A stretch of 64,000 bases of DNA from Diphasiastrum complanatum (GCA_029204225.1 CM055092.1:79568838-79632837); one strand, 5' to 3'. Shown: positions 33,495-44,700, counted from the first letter of the stretch. The notes: generated by a model not told the origin, from the sequence alone. Made by a program: numbers and translations.

Positions 33495-33889
33495 TAGTCA
33501 TTTATTTCTAATAGTCCTTGCACCTACTCTAGGGCACTGACAATGTTAGTAGGGATGTGATAGCATTTGGTTGATGCTCTGCATGATGAAGTTGATGGTC
33601 TAAGACTTTTTGGTTGGACTCCATAAGGTGAAAGATTGCATGTCTTTTTTGTTATGTTGGGTGTTATCCTAGACATAACATTGCTATATCCCAACCACCA
33701 TTGGAGTCATGATGGTAATTTCTATTTGAAGTGAACAAAGTCATCTGGTCAATCAAGTTGCTGCTACCAATATAGAGTCTGCCCTCTTGGGTCCTTGGTA
33801 ATACAATAAATAAATCCGTAGAGCTACTCTCTCATCTACCACGGGTACCCCTAATAGGCATAAAAACTTCAAAAAATTTACTAGCCTCC

Positions 33890-34270
33890 CTTCTCTATCT
33901 GACAAGGAATGCAGCTGACTATTTTGTGTGATGATTTACACACACGCTAAAGGCCACACACACTAGCAATGTGGATCTTTTATTGAGCTATATTGATCTC
34001 CTTTCTAAGACCACCATCTGCCACAACAATGCTCATCCAATACAACATACTAGATAATGCATCAGTTACCACATTGCCTTTCCTATCATTCATCACCTGG
34101 AATGAAATTTTAAACTTAAACTCTTTGATCAACTTGGTCCACCTAGTTTGATGACCAAAAATCTAGGTGACTGCCCAGGATTGTAATTATTACAATGTAG
34201 AATAAGCTTCTTGTCTAAACATTGGCCTTACAACAATGCCACTTGCATCTGTCTCTAGGGCTAATTGCCT
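33890..34270 (-). pseudogene. Very degenerate Ty3/gypsy RNase H fragment
   Basis: Minus-strand reading across frames gives TRWTKLIKEFKFKI and GNVVTDALSSML near 34145-34050, the end of a gypsy RNase H (usual form RW…F.F.I…G..N.VADALSR), with a weaker TDAS-like block near 34240. Many changes suggest an old insertion. 34271-34666 shows nothing else. Confidence 0.55.
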
Positions 34271-34666
34271 CTTTCAAGGCCTCTTGAATGCATACTACAG
34301 TTGCTTGGATGTTCTTATGTACTTTGTAGGGGACTCATACATTTGTTCCTTTTTGGGGGGACCTTCACACCAGCATATTGTTCATTGAGTTGCAATCCTA
34401 GTTAAAGATCGTTATATAATTATTTTCTCTGCTTTTTTTTTTATGATGCTTTGGAGATTGTTCATGCTTATCAATCTGTTTACTTTTGTTGTGTGACATC
34501 TTGTGGTTGATCTGTTCAGAGCTCCCATATTTGTGAAATTCTTGTTTGTAACTTCCTTATTTATGGAGAAGTATTCATGAAGTATATGAAGTTAGGTTCA
34601 ACTACTATCATATTGCTCAGATGCAGAACGAAATGGATTGAAGCCAAGTATTGACTTTGGTTGCAG

Positions 34667-34727
34667 CAAAGAGTTGCTGAAGGGAATCTGCAGTGACTGG
34701 GGCCTTCCTCCAAAGCAAGTTATGGTG
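34667..34727 (+). CDS. Candidate small exon of the host gene
   Basis: After TTGGTTGCAG (acceptor) the sequence, joined to the phase-2 end of exon 2, completes a Ser codon and reads KELLKGICSDWGLPPKQVMV before a possible donor GTG/GTGCGT at 34728. A 61-base exon here converts phase 2 to phase 0, exactly what the next exon needs; without it the exon 2 donor and the exon at 35554 do not join in frame. Alternative donors after 34718 or 34724 keep the same phase. The frame hits TAA at 34746, so the exon cannot be long. Inferred from splice logic and composition only. Confidence 0.42.
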
Positions 34728-35033
34728 GTGCGTCTCAGTGGGCCCTAACTTTGGAAGCCTAATTTTTGAGAAGTTAAATCTGGTGGGAAGCAAGTTGATG
34801 TTTCCTACTTGTAGCAGGTGATTACTGTAGCTCATGCTAGGTTTCATATTGTGTTAGATATCATCCATGAAGGTCGTATGAGCACTTTGATGAACTAGTT
34901 AGCCTTCCCCATCTTCTGAAGTTTTTATGCAGTTTGAGTTAGCCAATGGGAGTTACAATCATAGATTGTTTTAGGAGAGACTGATTGTATCTAGCTGGCT
35001 AGATTCATTTGACATCGTAGCAATTCAAGCAAG

Positions 35034-35368
35034 GCACTGGATAAGGAGCATCATAGCACTCTACACTTGTAGGGCTATCAAATTATCAGCCAATTACAGG
35101 TATAGTGTTTGTAGGTACTGGATATGGTGCATCTCAGCACTCGAGTACTTCACAGAGTTATCAAGCTTTCAGCCAATCATAGCTATGGTTTTTGTTGGCA
35201 CTGGATAGAATGCATCCCTGCAATTGTAAGCATTCAATAGAGATATCAAATTGTCAGCCAATTACAGCTATGCTTTTCTGTAAACACTGAATGCAGGGCA
35301 TCTCAGCAATCTATACTTGATAGTGATACCTTCTGGTTAATCAATTTCAGATTTGGTGTTTGTGTTGG
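35034..35368 (+). repeat. Four-unit tandem repeat of about 83 bp
   Basis: Units start near 35034, 35115, 35198 and 35284 with GCACTGGATA-like starts, a middle GAGCATC/GCATCTCAGCA, and TATCAAATT(A/G)TCAGCCAATTACAG. Units have diverged by about 20-30%. In the last intron of the host gene. Confidence 0.8.
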
Positions 35369-35400
35369 GTGTGAGTATCTGTTGAAGAATAATTTGACAC

Positions 35401-35416
35401 GTGCGCGCGCGTGCGC

Positions 35417-35498
<82 letters not shown>
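35401..35498. repeat. Compound microsatellite (GC/GT)n (CT)n (CA)n
   Basis: Alternating GTGCGCGC sequence at 35401-35420, then CT repeats 35421-35459 and CA repeats 35460-35498. It ends 55 bases before the acceptor of the terminal exon. Alternating GC and CA runs can form Z-DNA; any effect on splicing is speculation. Confidence 0.95.
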
Positions 35499-35499
<1 letters not shown>

Positions 35500-35553
35500 C
35501 TATCTCAGATTCTCATCTATTGAATGTTACTAAAATTTGTGTCTTGCTTTTAG

Positions 35554-35955
35554 GTAACTGGGCCAGGTGCAGAAGGTGAAAGAATCTTGGAAATGGTGAA
35601 AGATTCAGGGTTTTTTGTTTGTCAAGTCGATGATAGCACCAAGGAAGATGTTGGCACAGAACAACAAGGACCTTCAGCACTCCTTTCAAACAAGGAAGTT
35701 CATGCAACTGGAAAGAGTAGCAATGGTCTAACAGAGAATATGAGGATCTTCTGGTGGCTGAAAAAGCTTTCAGAAGGAACACTGCATATTGATGATGAAA
35801 ATGTCATGGCAGGTGTTTCCACAAGAGGAAATGAAGTGAATTTCTCAGTGAGAGACATGGTTGAATTGAAATGGGTTATAGAGGATCTGAATGGTGTATC
35901 CTATAGGAGTAGTACATTGGTCCGTGGCTTTGAAGGAGTGGTTGCCTATGTGTAA
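35554..35955 (+). CDS. Terminal exon of the host gene
   Basis: Begins after GTCTTGCTTTTAG, a strong acceptor with a pyrimidine tract. The frame GTA ACT GGG has TAG immediately upstream, so translation in this frame must enter by splicing at phase 0. It encodes 133 residues of normal composition (TGPGAEGERILEMVKDSGF … NFSVRDMVELKWVIEDLNG … RGFEGVVAYV) and ends with TAA. No family recognised. The clean acceptor, one long open frame and non-transposon sequence argue for a real exon; that it belongs to the same gene as 1238-5222 is inference. Confidence 0.62.
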   Translation, partial: VTGPGAEGERILEMVKDSGFFVCQVDDSTKEDVGTEQQGPSALLSNKEVHATGKSSNGLTENMRIFWWLKKLSEGTLHIDDENVMAGVSTRGNEVNFSVRDMVELKWVIEDLNGVSYRSSTLVRGFEGVVAYV

Positions 35956-36940
35956 AATACTTGAAAGAGAACCCTGGCATTTTTAATTGCACATAATGTA
36001 AGTTGGAAGGATGCTTTTGTCTACTTGATCATAACTTTAGATGTGCAACAGGAAGATGGTGCTATAGAAACAGAGATATTTCCATGAGGGTTACCACATT
36101 TTTAGTACTTACTGGTGATATATTTTACTGCAGTCGTCGATATTTGGATCCACATTTGTGGGTTGAATCTTACTCTAAGCCCCTTTCTGTCCCCGTAAAT
36201 TATCATCTCTATGAGATAAATCAATGACATGTACAAATCATTTGTGAAACGTTTGTGTCTGTATTAAGTCTCAGAAAGCATCAGATTCTGATGAGTTGAC
36301 CCTTCTTTCAATAGATCTGCTTATGAGATTTTGATCTTAGAATGGATGCTTATTCTTTGCATCAAAATGGACATAAATCATCAGTCCAATTGCAAAGGTT
36401 TACAGTTGCTGTAGAATGCGTCTTGGTCATATGTATACTCATGTTTGTATGTTACTTCAGTTTTAGGTGGATGTATCACCAATAGACGATTTATGTGAGC
36501 TTGCAATTTGTTTTGGATACGGTGTGGTTATCAGTATGTCACTTGATTGGCTTGACATTTTCCATGAATCATTTTTTCTAAAATGGTTAAGGATGAAAAT
36601 CATACATTCGGTTGCGATTAGCATTCCATTCAAGAAGCTTGGAATCTCTTGTTCTTTGTAAGCAGCATATCAATTGCTTTTTATTAGTAAATTTAGTGCT
36701 ACTTTGGGACTCCCCTTTGCTAGCGGTCAAACAAGTTATTTTGAGTAAGAGAATTGAGAAATTCAATAGAATGTAGACTTCCTATTTGCTCCAAGTTGTG
36801 TAGCACTCTAATTTGTTGTGATTATACACCAATACTTTTTGGACAAGATATGCATATCATCTAGGGCATTTGATTGAATAGACATTTTGCATGGAATGTT
36901 TTTGTTAAAATGAAACTTATAGTTTACGTCGTCGACAAAA
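35956..36940 (+). other. 3' flank of the host gene, no gene recognised
   Basis: Probably the 3' untranslated region followed by intergenic DNA. No clear AATAAA close to the stop; AT-rich with no transposon domain. Confidence 0.4.
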
Positions 36941-36949
36941 AGTTGGTTT

Positions 36950-37138
36950 TATATGTTTACTATTTTTGTCTTTTTCGTGAGGGAGCCCTGCATGGCAAGA
37001 CAACCATTACCAAAGTCGAGTTCCAACATCTATTCAAACACTTGGCTTGAGCATGGCCAAACTGAACCAAATATGGACTTCACATGTATTGTATGTAGTT
37101 CTTGTTTGTTATTACAAGCACAAACCAATATGTTTTCT

Positions 37139-37208
<70 letters not shown>

Positions 37209-37329
37209 GTTTGAGGGTTTTAAGCTATGTCTCTTGTCTGAGTATTTTAAGCTTCTATGTTCTTATTATGTTGTTTTTCCAACGATCTAAAAGTGTGGGT
37301 GTGGGAAATTATTGCGAGTGTTTTTTCCA
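36950..37329 (+). mobile_element. 5' LTR (3' part) of a plus-strand element
   Basis: The sequence ending …GAGTGTTTTTTCCA lies four bases before a canonical primer-binding site, so it is the end of an LTR. It contains a (GA)n run at 37141-37205. The LTR start was not located; 36950 is a guess. It does not look alike to the LTR start at 42834, so it may not belong to the copia Gag-Pol that follows. Confidence 0.55.
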
Positions 37330-37333
37330 TTAG

Positions 37334-37345
37334 TGGTATCAGAGC
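37334..37345 (+). promoter_or_regulatory. Primer-binding site, plus strand
   Basis: TGGTATCAGAGC, complementary to the 3' end of plant initiator tRNA-Met, four bases after the presumed LTR end. Confidence 0.88.
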
Positions 37346-38637
37346 ATGTAGCCGGAGGTTCTAGTGATCAAAACATATATTAATTGTAGTGTATCAAGCA
37401 ATGGAGCTGGCATAGCAGTTATCACTCATATATAGTTATTTCTTAGCCAAATTGTGCACTATTTGTCACAATAACATGCCTAAGTAGGTCTAGTGGTTTG
37501 AGGATTGATTTGTGAGTCCATAGTATCAATTTGAAAGCAATTTAGTGAACAATTGTTTAGTATAGCTTGCAAGAAGTACAATTAGGATTTCAGATGGAAA
37601 ACCTAGGATTTTGAGTTGTAGGCAACAATTTTTGGTGATGTAGGTTGTTGAGGTAGGGCGCCCTATTGCCTAGGATCTATCTACAGAGGGTTGTGAAAAG
37701 TTTTGGAGTAGACTAGGAGAAAACATCACAAACTTAAAAAAGGTTGGGGTTTCAACCATAGCTAGAAAATCTTTGACAACTTTATTGATTGATTGTTGTT
37801 GGGAGAAATTCTTGGATCATCATATGCCCATTGGGAGGTTGACTTGGGGGCTAGCAAGTAGTTCTTTGAAATCTACCTTAACTATTGAAATAGATCGGCG
37901 GTTGTGCGTGTGCCCAATGTTTCAAAGTCCAAGTGTTCGCACGTGCATAACAAGATGTGCAATTTGGTGCATAAAAAATTTGCAAATGTGAGACTAGGTC
38001 TAAATTCGATCTAACGGTCAAGATTCGTCAGCCAAATCATGGATCAAGCACTTGGATTGAGCCAATCTATTTTTTTCACGTTTTGAAAAATTGAATGACA
38101 TAAAAAGAGGAATTTCTCTAAAAAATCTCAGAGGAAACTCGATGAAAGGGCCCAGTGTGTAGTTTTCATTGAGAAACTTCAAGTTGAAAACATAGTTTAT
38201 TTTCTTGGCATTTCTTTTTATTTCTCAATTAAAGAGCCTTATGATGGTCAAAATTAATCAAAGTTAGACCAAAATTTTGGCAGCTTCTGGTAGGATTGCC
38301 ACGTAGGTTGCCCGAGTTGTAAACTTGGGTAGCCAATTATAATAAAACTAAAAATTCTTAAACCATAAATGCCAAAAAAAGAGAGAATAAAGACTATGAG
38401 GGGAGTGTTAAAAAAACTCAAAATTTAAGAGGGGAGATGAGGCAAAATTTTTTTACAATCAATGATATTTACATTGAGAAAAAAAAAACTCATCTTGAGT
38501 CTTGAGATAATTGAGATAGGGGGGGGGGGGGGGGGGGGGGGGGCTGGGCTGGGCTGCTGGGCTACAAAGCTGGGCCTCCCGAGTTCTAGGCTCCAATCTC
38601 GAACTTCCAAATGGATTCGTAATTATAGTATGCTCTA
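37346..38637 (+). other. Long leader with a 25-base G run
   Basis: 1.3 kb without a convincing frame between the primer-binding site and the copia Gag. Contains an uninterrupted run of 25 G (38519-38543) followed by CTGGGCTGGGCTGCTGGG. The length is unusual for a copia leader, so part of it may be an unrelated insertion. Confidence 0.5.
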
Positions 38638-39460
38638 ATGGTGGACAAACTCGATGGTTCGAATTACCACTTATGGAAATTCAAAATGAGACTAGTACTA
38701 ATGGCCAAAGAATTGTGAGAAATAGTCACATGTATCGAACTAATTCCCAGTGTCGATGAGCAAACCATTTCCAAGTGGAAGCTCAAGGATGGCAAGGCTT
38801 TCGCCTTGATCGCCCTTAACATCTCCGATACACAGATTGGCCATATCAGACAAGCCCAATCTTTGAAAGAGGCTTGGGACATATTGAGTACACTTTATGA
38901 AGTGAGAGATGTCACTTCGAAGCTGCATCTGACGAGAAAGTTCTTCTCACTTCGAATGTCAGAAGGTGATTCTGTTTAGAATCACATTAATCAATGTAAG
39001 ACTCTGTTAGAGCAAATGGCAGTAATAGGTTCAATGATCGAAGATTCGGATGTTGTCATGACCTTATTGTCTAGCTTGCCATCCTCTTATGAAAACTGGG
39101 TGATGATGTGTGCTATTCACTTAGATATAACTTTATCCAGAGTCATTATTATGCTACTACAGAAGGAAACTCGAACGAATGGAGCATCCTCGTCCTCCAT
39201 CAATGACTCACGAGCTCTATTCTCCAAGAAGAACATGAAGAAGCACTAGAAGAAGAAAGTTGTTAAGCAATTCGACAACAATCAGAAGCAGTCACAAAAG
39301 CAAGGTAATCAGCAACCTACTCAGAGCAAGAAAAGATTTTTCTGCAAATACTACAAAAGGACAAACCATGAAATTCAGGACTGCTAAATCTTGAAGTTCA
39401 ACAACAACAAGAAGAAGTAGCTGGATCAACAAGCCAATGCAGCCATTAACAAGAAGCAAA
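38638..39460 (+). pseudogene. Ty1/copia Gag (second copia element)
   Basis: ATG at 38638 opens MVDKLDGSNYHLWKFKMRL, the standard copia Gag start, followed by IALNISDTQIGHI, EAWDILSTLYE, LTRKFFSLRMSEGDSV, HINQCKTLL and LLSSLPSSYENWVMM. A zinc-knuckle region near 39330-39390 reads FFCKYYKRTNHEIQDC, with the second Cys changed to Tyr. Stops at about 38717, 38978, 39247, 39385 and 39417 show it is inactive. Confidence 0.9.
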
Positions 39461-39492
39461 ATGTCAAAGACGACAATGAGCAGGAAGCCTTC

Positions 39493-39865
39493 ATGGTGAA
39501 TCATCACCATGTCGAACAATCAGAGGAATGGTTCCTCGATTTTGGAGTGACGCAATACATGACCAGCCATCAAGAATGGTTTATCGATTATTCGGCCTAC
39601 AACACCAAAAGGTTCGTTCACCTCGGGGACAACAACTCACATATAATTGAAGGTGAAGGTACTGTCAGACTGAATTTTCTTCATGGACTGTCGAAGCTGA
39701 TACCAAATGTATTGTATGTCTTGAATCTGACAACAAATCTATTGTCGGTTAGTCAATTTAGGACATAAGGTAAAGTTTGAGACATATTCATATAGGATTT
39801 TTGATAAAGGTAACTTGAGTTCTTGCACTCGGAAAGAGAGAAGGATAATTTCCACCACTTATTAA

Positions 39866-39870
<5 letters not shown>
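39493..39870 (+). pseudogene. Ty1/copia protease region
   Basis: SEEWFLDFGVTQYMTSHQEWF, where the family has LDSGA: the Ser of the active site is Phe and the Ala is Val. Then HLGDNNSHIIEGEGTVRL and LIPNVLYVLNLTTNLLSVSQ. The frame continues to about 39866 (YSYRIFDKGNL), where an insertion interrupts it. Confidence 0.85.
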
Positions 39871-40290
<420 letters not shown>

Positions 40291-40334
40291 TCATTGTTAT
40301 TCCATGACTGCTTGTGCTTTAAGTAGTTCAATAT

Positions 40335-41300
40335 CTACGAATAAAGAATTGATTTGGCATTATAGACTTGGGCACCTTGATTAATATCGATAGCTGAAGA
40401 ATGCTCAATAGCTAAAATGTCTAAGCATTATTTAGCTCTTGATTTTGACTATCGAATTGTCGACCCTCATGTCCCAAAGTTGCCTCATAGGAAAGCTGAC
40501 AAGACGGCCATTTAAGTCAAATCAAGAACATATATCTAAAGATTTGCTAGATGTAGTGCATACTGATATATGTGGCCCGATGCCGACACCATCACTGTTT
40601 GGTGCAAAATTCTTTATTACATTTATTGATGACTATTCTAAAAGAACTGTTGTACATTTTATGAAGCACAAATATGAAGCTTTCCAGTTCTTCAAGAAAT
40701 GCAAAGAGCATGCAGAGTTGCAAACATGCAATAGAATTAAAGCTCTCAAGAGCGACAATGGCGATAAATACATCTCAAATGAATTCAAGGACTATTGTTC
40801 GTGACTGGTATCGAACAACAATTTGCTGCTTCCTATTCCTTGCCCAAATCATTCTGGCAACATGCTGTATCAACATCGGCCTACGTGTAGAATCGATATA
40901 TTACTAAAGGCCTACCTGACAACAAGACCCCTTATGAAGTTTAGACAGAAACCAAACCTTCATTAAAGCATTTGAGAGTATTTGGATGCACTGCCTATGC
41001 TCATGTCCCAAAAGACACAAGAAAGAAGTTAGATGAGCATTCTTTCAAAACTAATTTTGTTGGCTATTGTTCTTCTAATGGAATGTATCGATTGTACAAC
41101 ATTGAAACCTATAAAATTTTTACTAACAGGGATGCTACTTTTATTGAAGATCAATTTATTGGTCTGAAGGGCAAGGACCAGATACAATTTGTAAATTTTG
41201 CCTCGACAACTGATACATATCGAAATGCTATTTCGATTCCTTCAAGTAGTCGGCCTGTACATTCATATTTAGAGGAGGATAAAGAAGCTTCAACTTAGGA
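40335..41300 (+). pseudogene. Ty1/copia integrase (second element)
   Basis: ELIWHYRLGHLD (pre-integrase), DVVHTDICGPMPTPS, FITFIDDYSKRTVVHFM (first catalytic Asp region), IKALKSDNGDKYISNEFKDYC (second Asp), then a damaged Glu region, and KHLRVFGCTAYAHVP, FVGYCSSNGMYRLYN and TNRDATFIED at the C-terminal end. Frame changes at about 40804 and stops near 40382, 40943 and 41298. Confidence 0.9.
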
Positions 41301-41429
41301 ACAACTGACACAAAGTTGAATTTCGCAGCCAGAAGCTCAAACCAAAAGATCAACATAAATTTGAGTTCAGCCTGTTCAATACACTGATCAGTTTGCTCAC
41401 TATGCTATTCAGGAGCCAACCACAGTTGA

Positions 41430-42235
41430 GGAAGCAATGTCACAGGCCGATTTAGATCTATGGAAAGAAACTGTGGACAAGGAATACAAGTCACCACTGA
41501 AGAACAATACATGGATTGTCACCAAGCTGCAAATAGACATGAAAGTTATCGACTGCAAATGGATCTTCAAGATGAAATGCAAAGCATATGGCCATATTGA
41601 CAGAAAAAAAGGCCGACTCGTGGCAAGAGGTTCTTACAAATTCCCAATATCGACTACTTCGAAACCTTTAGCCCGGTAGTCAAGCATACTTCTATTTGAT
41701 TGCTATTATCATATACTGCCATAGCCAATCTTGAGGTACACCAGATGGATGTACAAACAACATTCCTCAACAGAGTTATCGAGGAGGACATCTATATGAT
41801 CCAGCCAGAAGGCTATGTCCTTAATGGTCGAGAACACCAAGTACGCAAACTCAAGCATCAAGTATAACCATGTTGAAAAAATAATATCCAAACATATGTA
41901 TAATCAAACATGGATTATGTTGTCTAATACAACAAAATTATAATCACCAATAAATTTTACCAATTTCTTGTTAACAGATATCAGATTTCTAATTATATAA
42001 TACAAACTTATGAAGATCATGCACATATTTCAAAATCAACAAAAATATCCGTTGCACATAATTATTTTTTCATACAGCTTATTATGGCAAGGCCTTTGTG
42101 GTACAATACCACACCGTTCTTGTTCTAATTCCAAAGTGTGTTTTCTTGATATAGGCTGCACTTTTGATCATTCTATATGTTGATGATGTAATCATTACAA
42201 GCAATAATGATGGCTTTGTGAAAGAGATCAATATC
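41430..42235 (+). pseudogene. Ty1/copia reverse transcriptase, interrupted
   Basis: LWKETVDKEYKSPLKNNTW, VIDCKWIFKMKC and GRLVARGSY (41450-41640), then frameshifted HQMDVQTTFLN-like and EGYVLNGREHQV-like sequence to about 41860. About 290 bases of AT-rich, non-matching sequence follow. The active-site block LIILYVDDVIITSNN is intact at 42157-42205. Confidence 0.85.
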
Positions 42236-42297
42236 TTAAGATGCCAAATGTGTTTGTTGCCTCACAAATGACCTTTTATTTGAAAAGGGACGGGGAT

Positions 42298-42630
42298 TGT
42301 TAGAAATTACAATTCAAAGGTTAAAATAAGCGCTTCTCACATGAGCATGAAGCATTGTTCGGGAAAGCTAGCATAGTCCAAGAATGGTACCGGCATCTTT
42401 TCCCAAAAACTGGCATGGCAAAAATTGTACATGATCTTTTATGTCATGAATCTTGGGTTTTATAGGGGAAAACCAGCAAGTAAGAGCTTGTCACTCAAGA
42501 GAGGCCGAAGAACTTTTTCACATATTGATTTTTGGATCCCGAACAATGAGCATGAAGTAGTTAGTAAGTTGCATAACAACAAGAGATGCGTTAAAGTGAA
42601 AAGATACATACTGCTATGGTTATAATAGTA
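42298..42630 (+). mobile_element. LTR-like start inside the copia element
   Basis: GGGACGGGGAT followed by TGTTAGAAATTAC resembles a polypurine tract joined to a copia LTR. RNase H sequence is missing here and resumes only at about 42640, which suggests an inserted LTR or a junction between two element fragments. The end is not defined. Confidence 0.35.
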
Positions 42631-42639
42631 CTTTAAAGT

Positions 42640-42833
42640 ACAACATATTGTTCATGAGGTGAGTCTTTCACATTAAAGTTCAGAACCAAGATGTTGTACT
42701 AAGTTACTATCATACAGACAATATGTTGGCTGATATTTTGACAAAGCCATTGTCTAGAGATAAACATTCTACCTTAGTAGATATGATAAATCTCAATTGC
42801 AGTTCAGATTCATAGCAGTTAGCTTAAGGGAGT
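42640..42833 (+). pseudogene. Copia RNase H end and polypurine tract
   Basis: Frame-shifted VQNQDVVLSYYHTDNMLADILTKPLSRDKHS, the normal C-terminal end of copia RNase H, to about 42780. The tract AAGGGAG then leads into TGTTGGAATTTAATC at 42834. Confidence 0.75.
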
Positions 42834-43330
42834 GTTGGAATTTAATCTAACTCCTACTCACCCCAACAACCCTTCTTCCATCTCTTATTTTTACTCTCTC
42901 AAATGCAACCTGCAGAAAATGAACTATTTTTTAACAGTTTGCATATTTGAACTAATTGTCGCCACAGTCTCCATTTTTACTCGGGTTTTTCCACAGGCAA
43001 AAAACTGACACTCAACATTGTCACTTCTTTTTGTCTTAATTTGCAACTAAGTGTTTAGCGACACTTATCTAAGTTATTTTGGGCCAATCAGGCACTACCA
43101 TAATAGCGCACTTTTGTGAAGAATGCGCAAAATACGACATTGCATTTTTCCTCTCAGTTTTTGACAGGCGACAAAAAGACAAAAAACCCGACACTGCAGC
43201 TTTACATGGAATACTACACAGGCGACACTGCAGATTTACACGGGATATTACACAGGCGACACTCTGCAGAAATACACAATATTCCATGTATAGACTGTCA
43301 ATGTCTTCATGCTCCAATAACGACTGTCTA
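42834..43330 (+). mobile_element. 3' LTR of the second copia element (approximate)
   Basis: Starts TGTTGGAATTTAATC after the polypurine tract. The first 7 bases equal those of the third copia LTR (46066, minus strand). The 3' end is unresolved; a 34-bp tandem repeat occupies 43190-43290. Confidence 0.5.
43190..43290 (+). repeat. 34-bp tandem repeat, three units
   Basis: Units begin at 43190, 43224 and 43258 with GACACTGCAG (the third has GACACTCTGCAG) and share TACACAGGC at the end. Confidence 0.85.
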
Positions 43331-43343
43331 ATTAGGCAGTTAA

Positions 43344-44700
43344 TCAGATGTTAAGTAATCTTGTAACGTAGTATGGATCTACGCGCAACTGGCGAGGGCT
43401 GGCCACATAACTCCTAATGGATTTTGAAGTTTTCTCAAATACGGTAATTCTCCAGGCCGGTTGCTCTCCCAATGCAGGTAGCTTATCCAATTCCTTGCAG
43501 GCCTCAATTTCATAGGTCTTAAACCTAATGACCCAACCACCATGCGAGGACTCATGGTGATGTTGCGCTAAGAAGCTCTGGATCTTGTCCTCAACACTGA
43601 TTGGTCTTCTGAACAATCATCTGTTCCCTGAAGTGGATGGACATGTTTGCGTTGCTTGTGGAATTGGCTGAACTTCTTCTACTTCAGGAGCTCCACCCTG
43701 TTCTATGCCTGAATCCAAACATGTATCCAATCCTGTCGTTTCTTGTTGTTGAGGCAAGAATTGTGGCATAAATGAAACTTGGATCTAAGGGTTAGAACCC
43801 AAAACCTGAGCGATAGCCTTTTCATATTCATTGATGGTTGCTTTGGCTTTGCCAACTCAGTTAAGGCCGTACCCTTGAATTTGTCAAAGCGGCCTTGGAA
43901 TCCTTGAAGGGCCACCTTATAAGTTTCAGCCTTTATAAACAAATACCCGATTTCCATCGGAGTTATCGGATGATCAAAAATTTGTGTCTGTAGATACACA
44001 TCACGCTCAAGAGTGGTCACATTTAATTCACCTTGGAGACGTGTGCGATCTTGTTCAGCCATATGCAGTTGACCCTGGAGCAGCTGCAGTTGTTGCTTTG
44101 CATCCTACATGGTCCTGTCCACTTGGTACTGGACGATTGTGAGAGCATTCTGTAGTACACCGACATAATCTTCGAGGCGATCAGCCGACTGCTATGCCTT
44201 CTTCATCTCAGCTTCAAATTTGTCTTCGTGCTGCTTGGCGATCTTCAACTCTTTGTCCAACTGGATGACTTTTTGGCTAATAAGTGTGTTCTCGAAACCC
44301 ATTTCTGATATGCACTACTCCATTTCTTTTTCTTATCCAGCATAGACTGGATCACTTGCGCAAGGCTTCAGACTAAACCGAGGGCATGAATCTACTGTCG
44401 TGGAGGTGGTAGCAGCAGGAGGACCTGGTGCTACTATCCTTGGTTGGCGTGGAGCTTGTGTCCGTGGTTTTTCTTCTTCAAATATGTCTTCTTGCTCATA
44501 GCCCTCAAGTACCGTGGAGTCGAACTATTTTGGTGACTTGATAGCTTGCCCGACCCGAATTGTATCTGGCACCTGAACTGCTATGGTTCCTTGTGGTTCC
44601 TGCTGAAGAGTTCCTTCAAAAATATTGTCAAAATCATGGATAGTCTCGAATCCTCTTCCGGAGGATAGGAGTTCAAAGGTGCTTGATGGGGCAAGGGAGA
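43344..44700 (-). pseudogene. Unrecognised coiled-coil reading frame, probably retroelement-derived
   Basis: Minus-strand frames: 44062-43703 (MAEQDRTRLQGELNVTTLER … HPITPMEIGYLFIKAETYKVAL … FDKFKGTALTELAK) and 43616-43344 (ISVEDKIQSFLAQHHHESS, GGWVIRFKTYEIEACKEL, YYVTRLLNI). Further upstream to about 44700 is Gln/Glu-rich broken sequence. The arrangement (coiled coil, IKAE-like block) loosely recalls the frame at 57.3-58.2 kb, which lies next to a gypsy pol gene. I could not assign a family. Confidence 0.4.

Larger units (their letters stand above)
5223..34666 (+). other. Giant intron 2 of the host gene, filled with transposons
   Basis: If exon 2 and the downstream exons belong to one gene, this intron is 29,444 bases (30,331 if the candidate exon at 34667 is not real). 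It contains gypsy, copia, hAT and LINE sequences on both strands. Introns of tens of kilobases with nested LTR elements are well known in conifers and other gymnosperms. The linkage is inferred from coding style and phase, not from a transcript. The stretch 5223-5640 holds no recognisable feature. Confidence 0.5.

Noticed and set aside
34617-34847. Minus-strand frame of 76 codons
   Set aside because: No start context, no domain and no neighbours on that strand; it overlaps the candidate exon read on the plus strand.
36467-36661. Short frame downstream of the terminal exon as a further exon
   Set aside because: The terminal exon already ends in a stop, and this frame has no recognisable content.
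43344-44062. Host gene on the minus strand
   Set aside because: Frames are short and broken and lie among retroelements; the coiled-coil composition fits a degraded element frame better, though the family is unknown.
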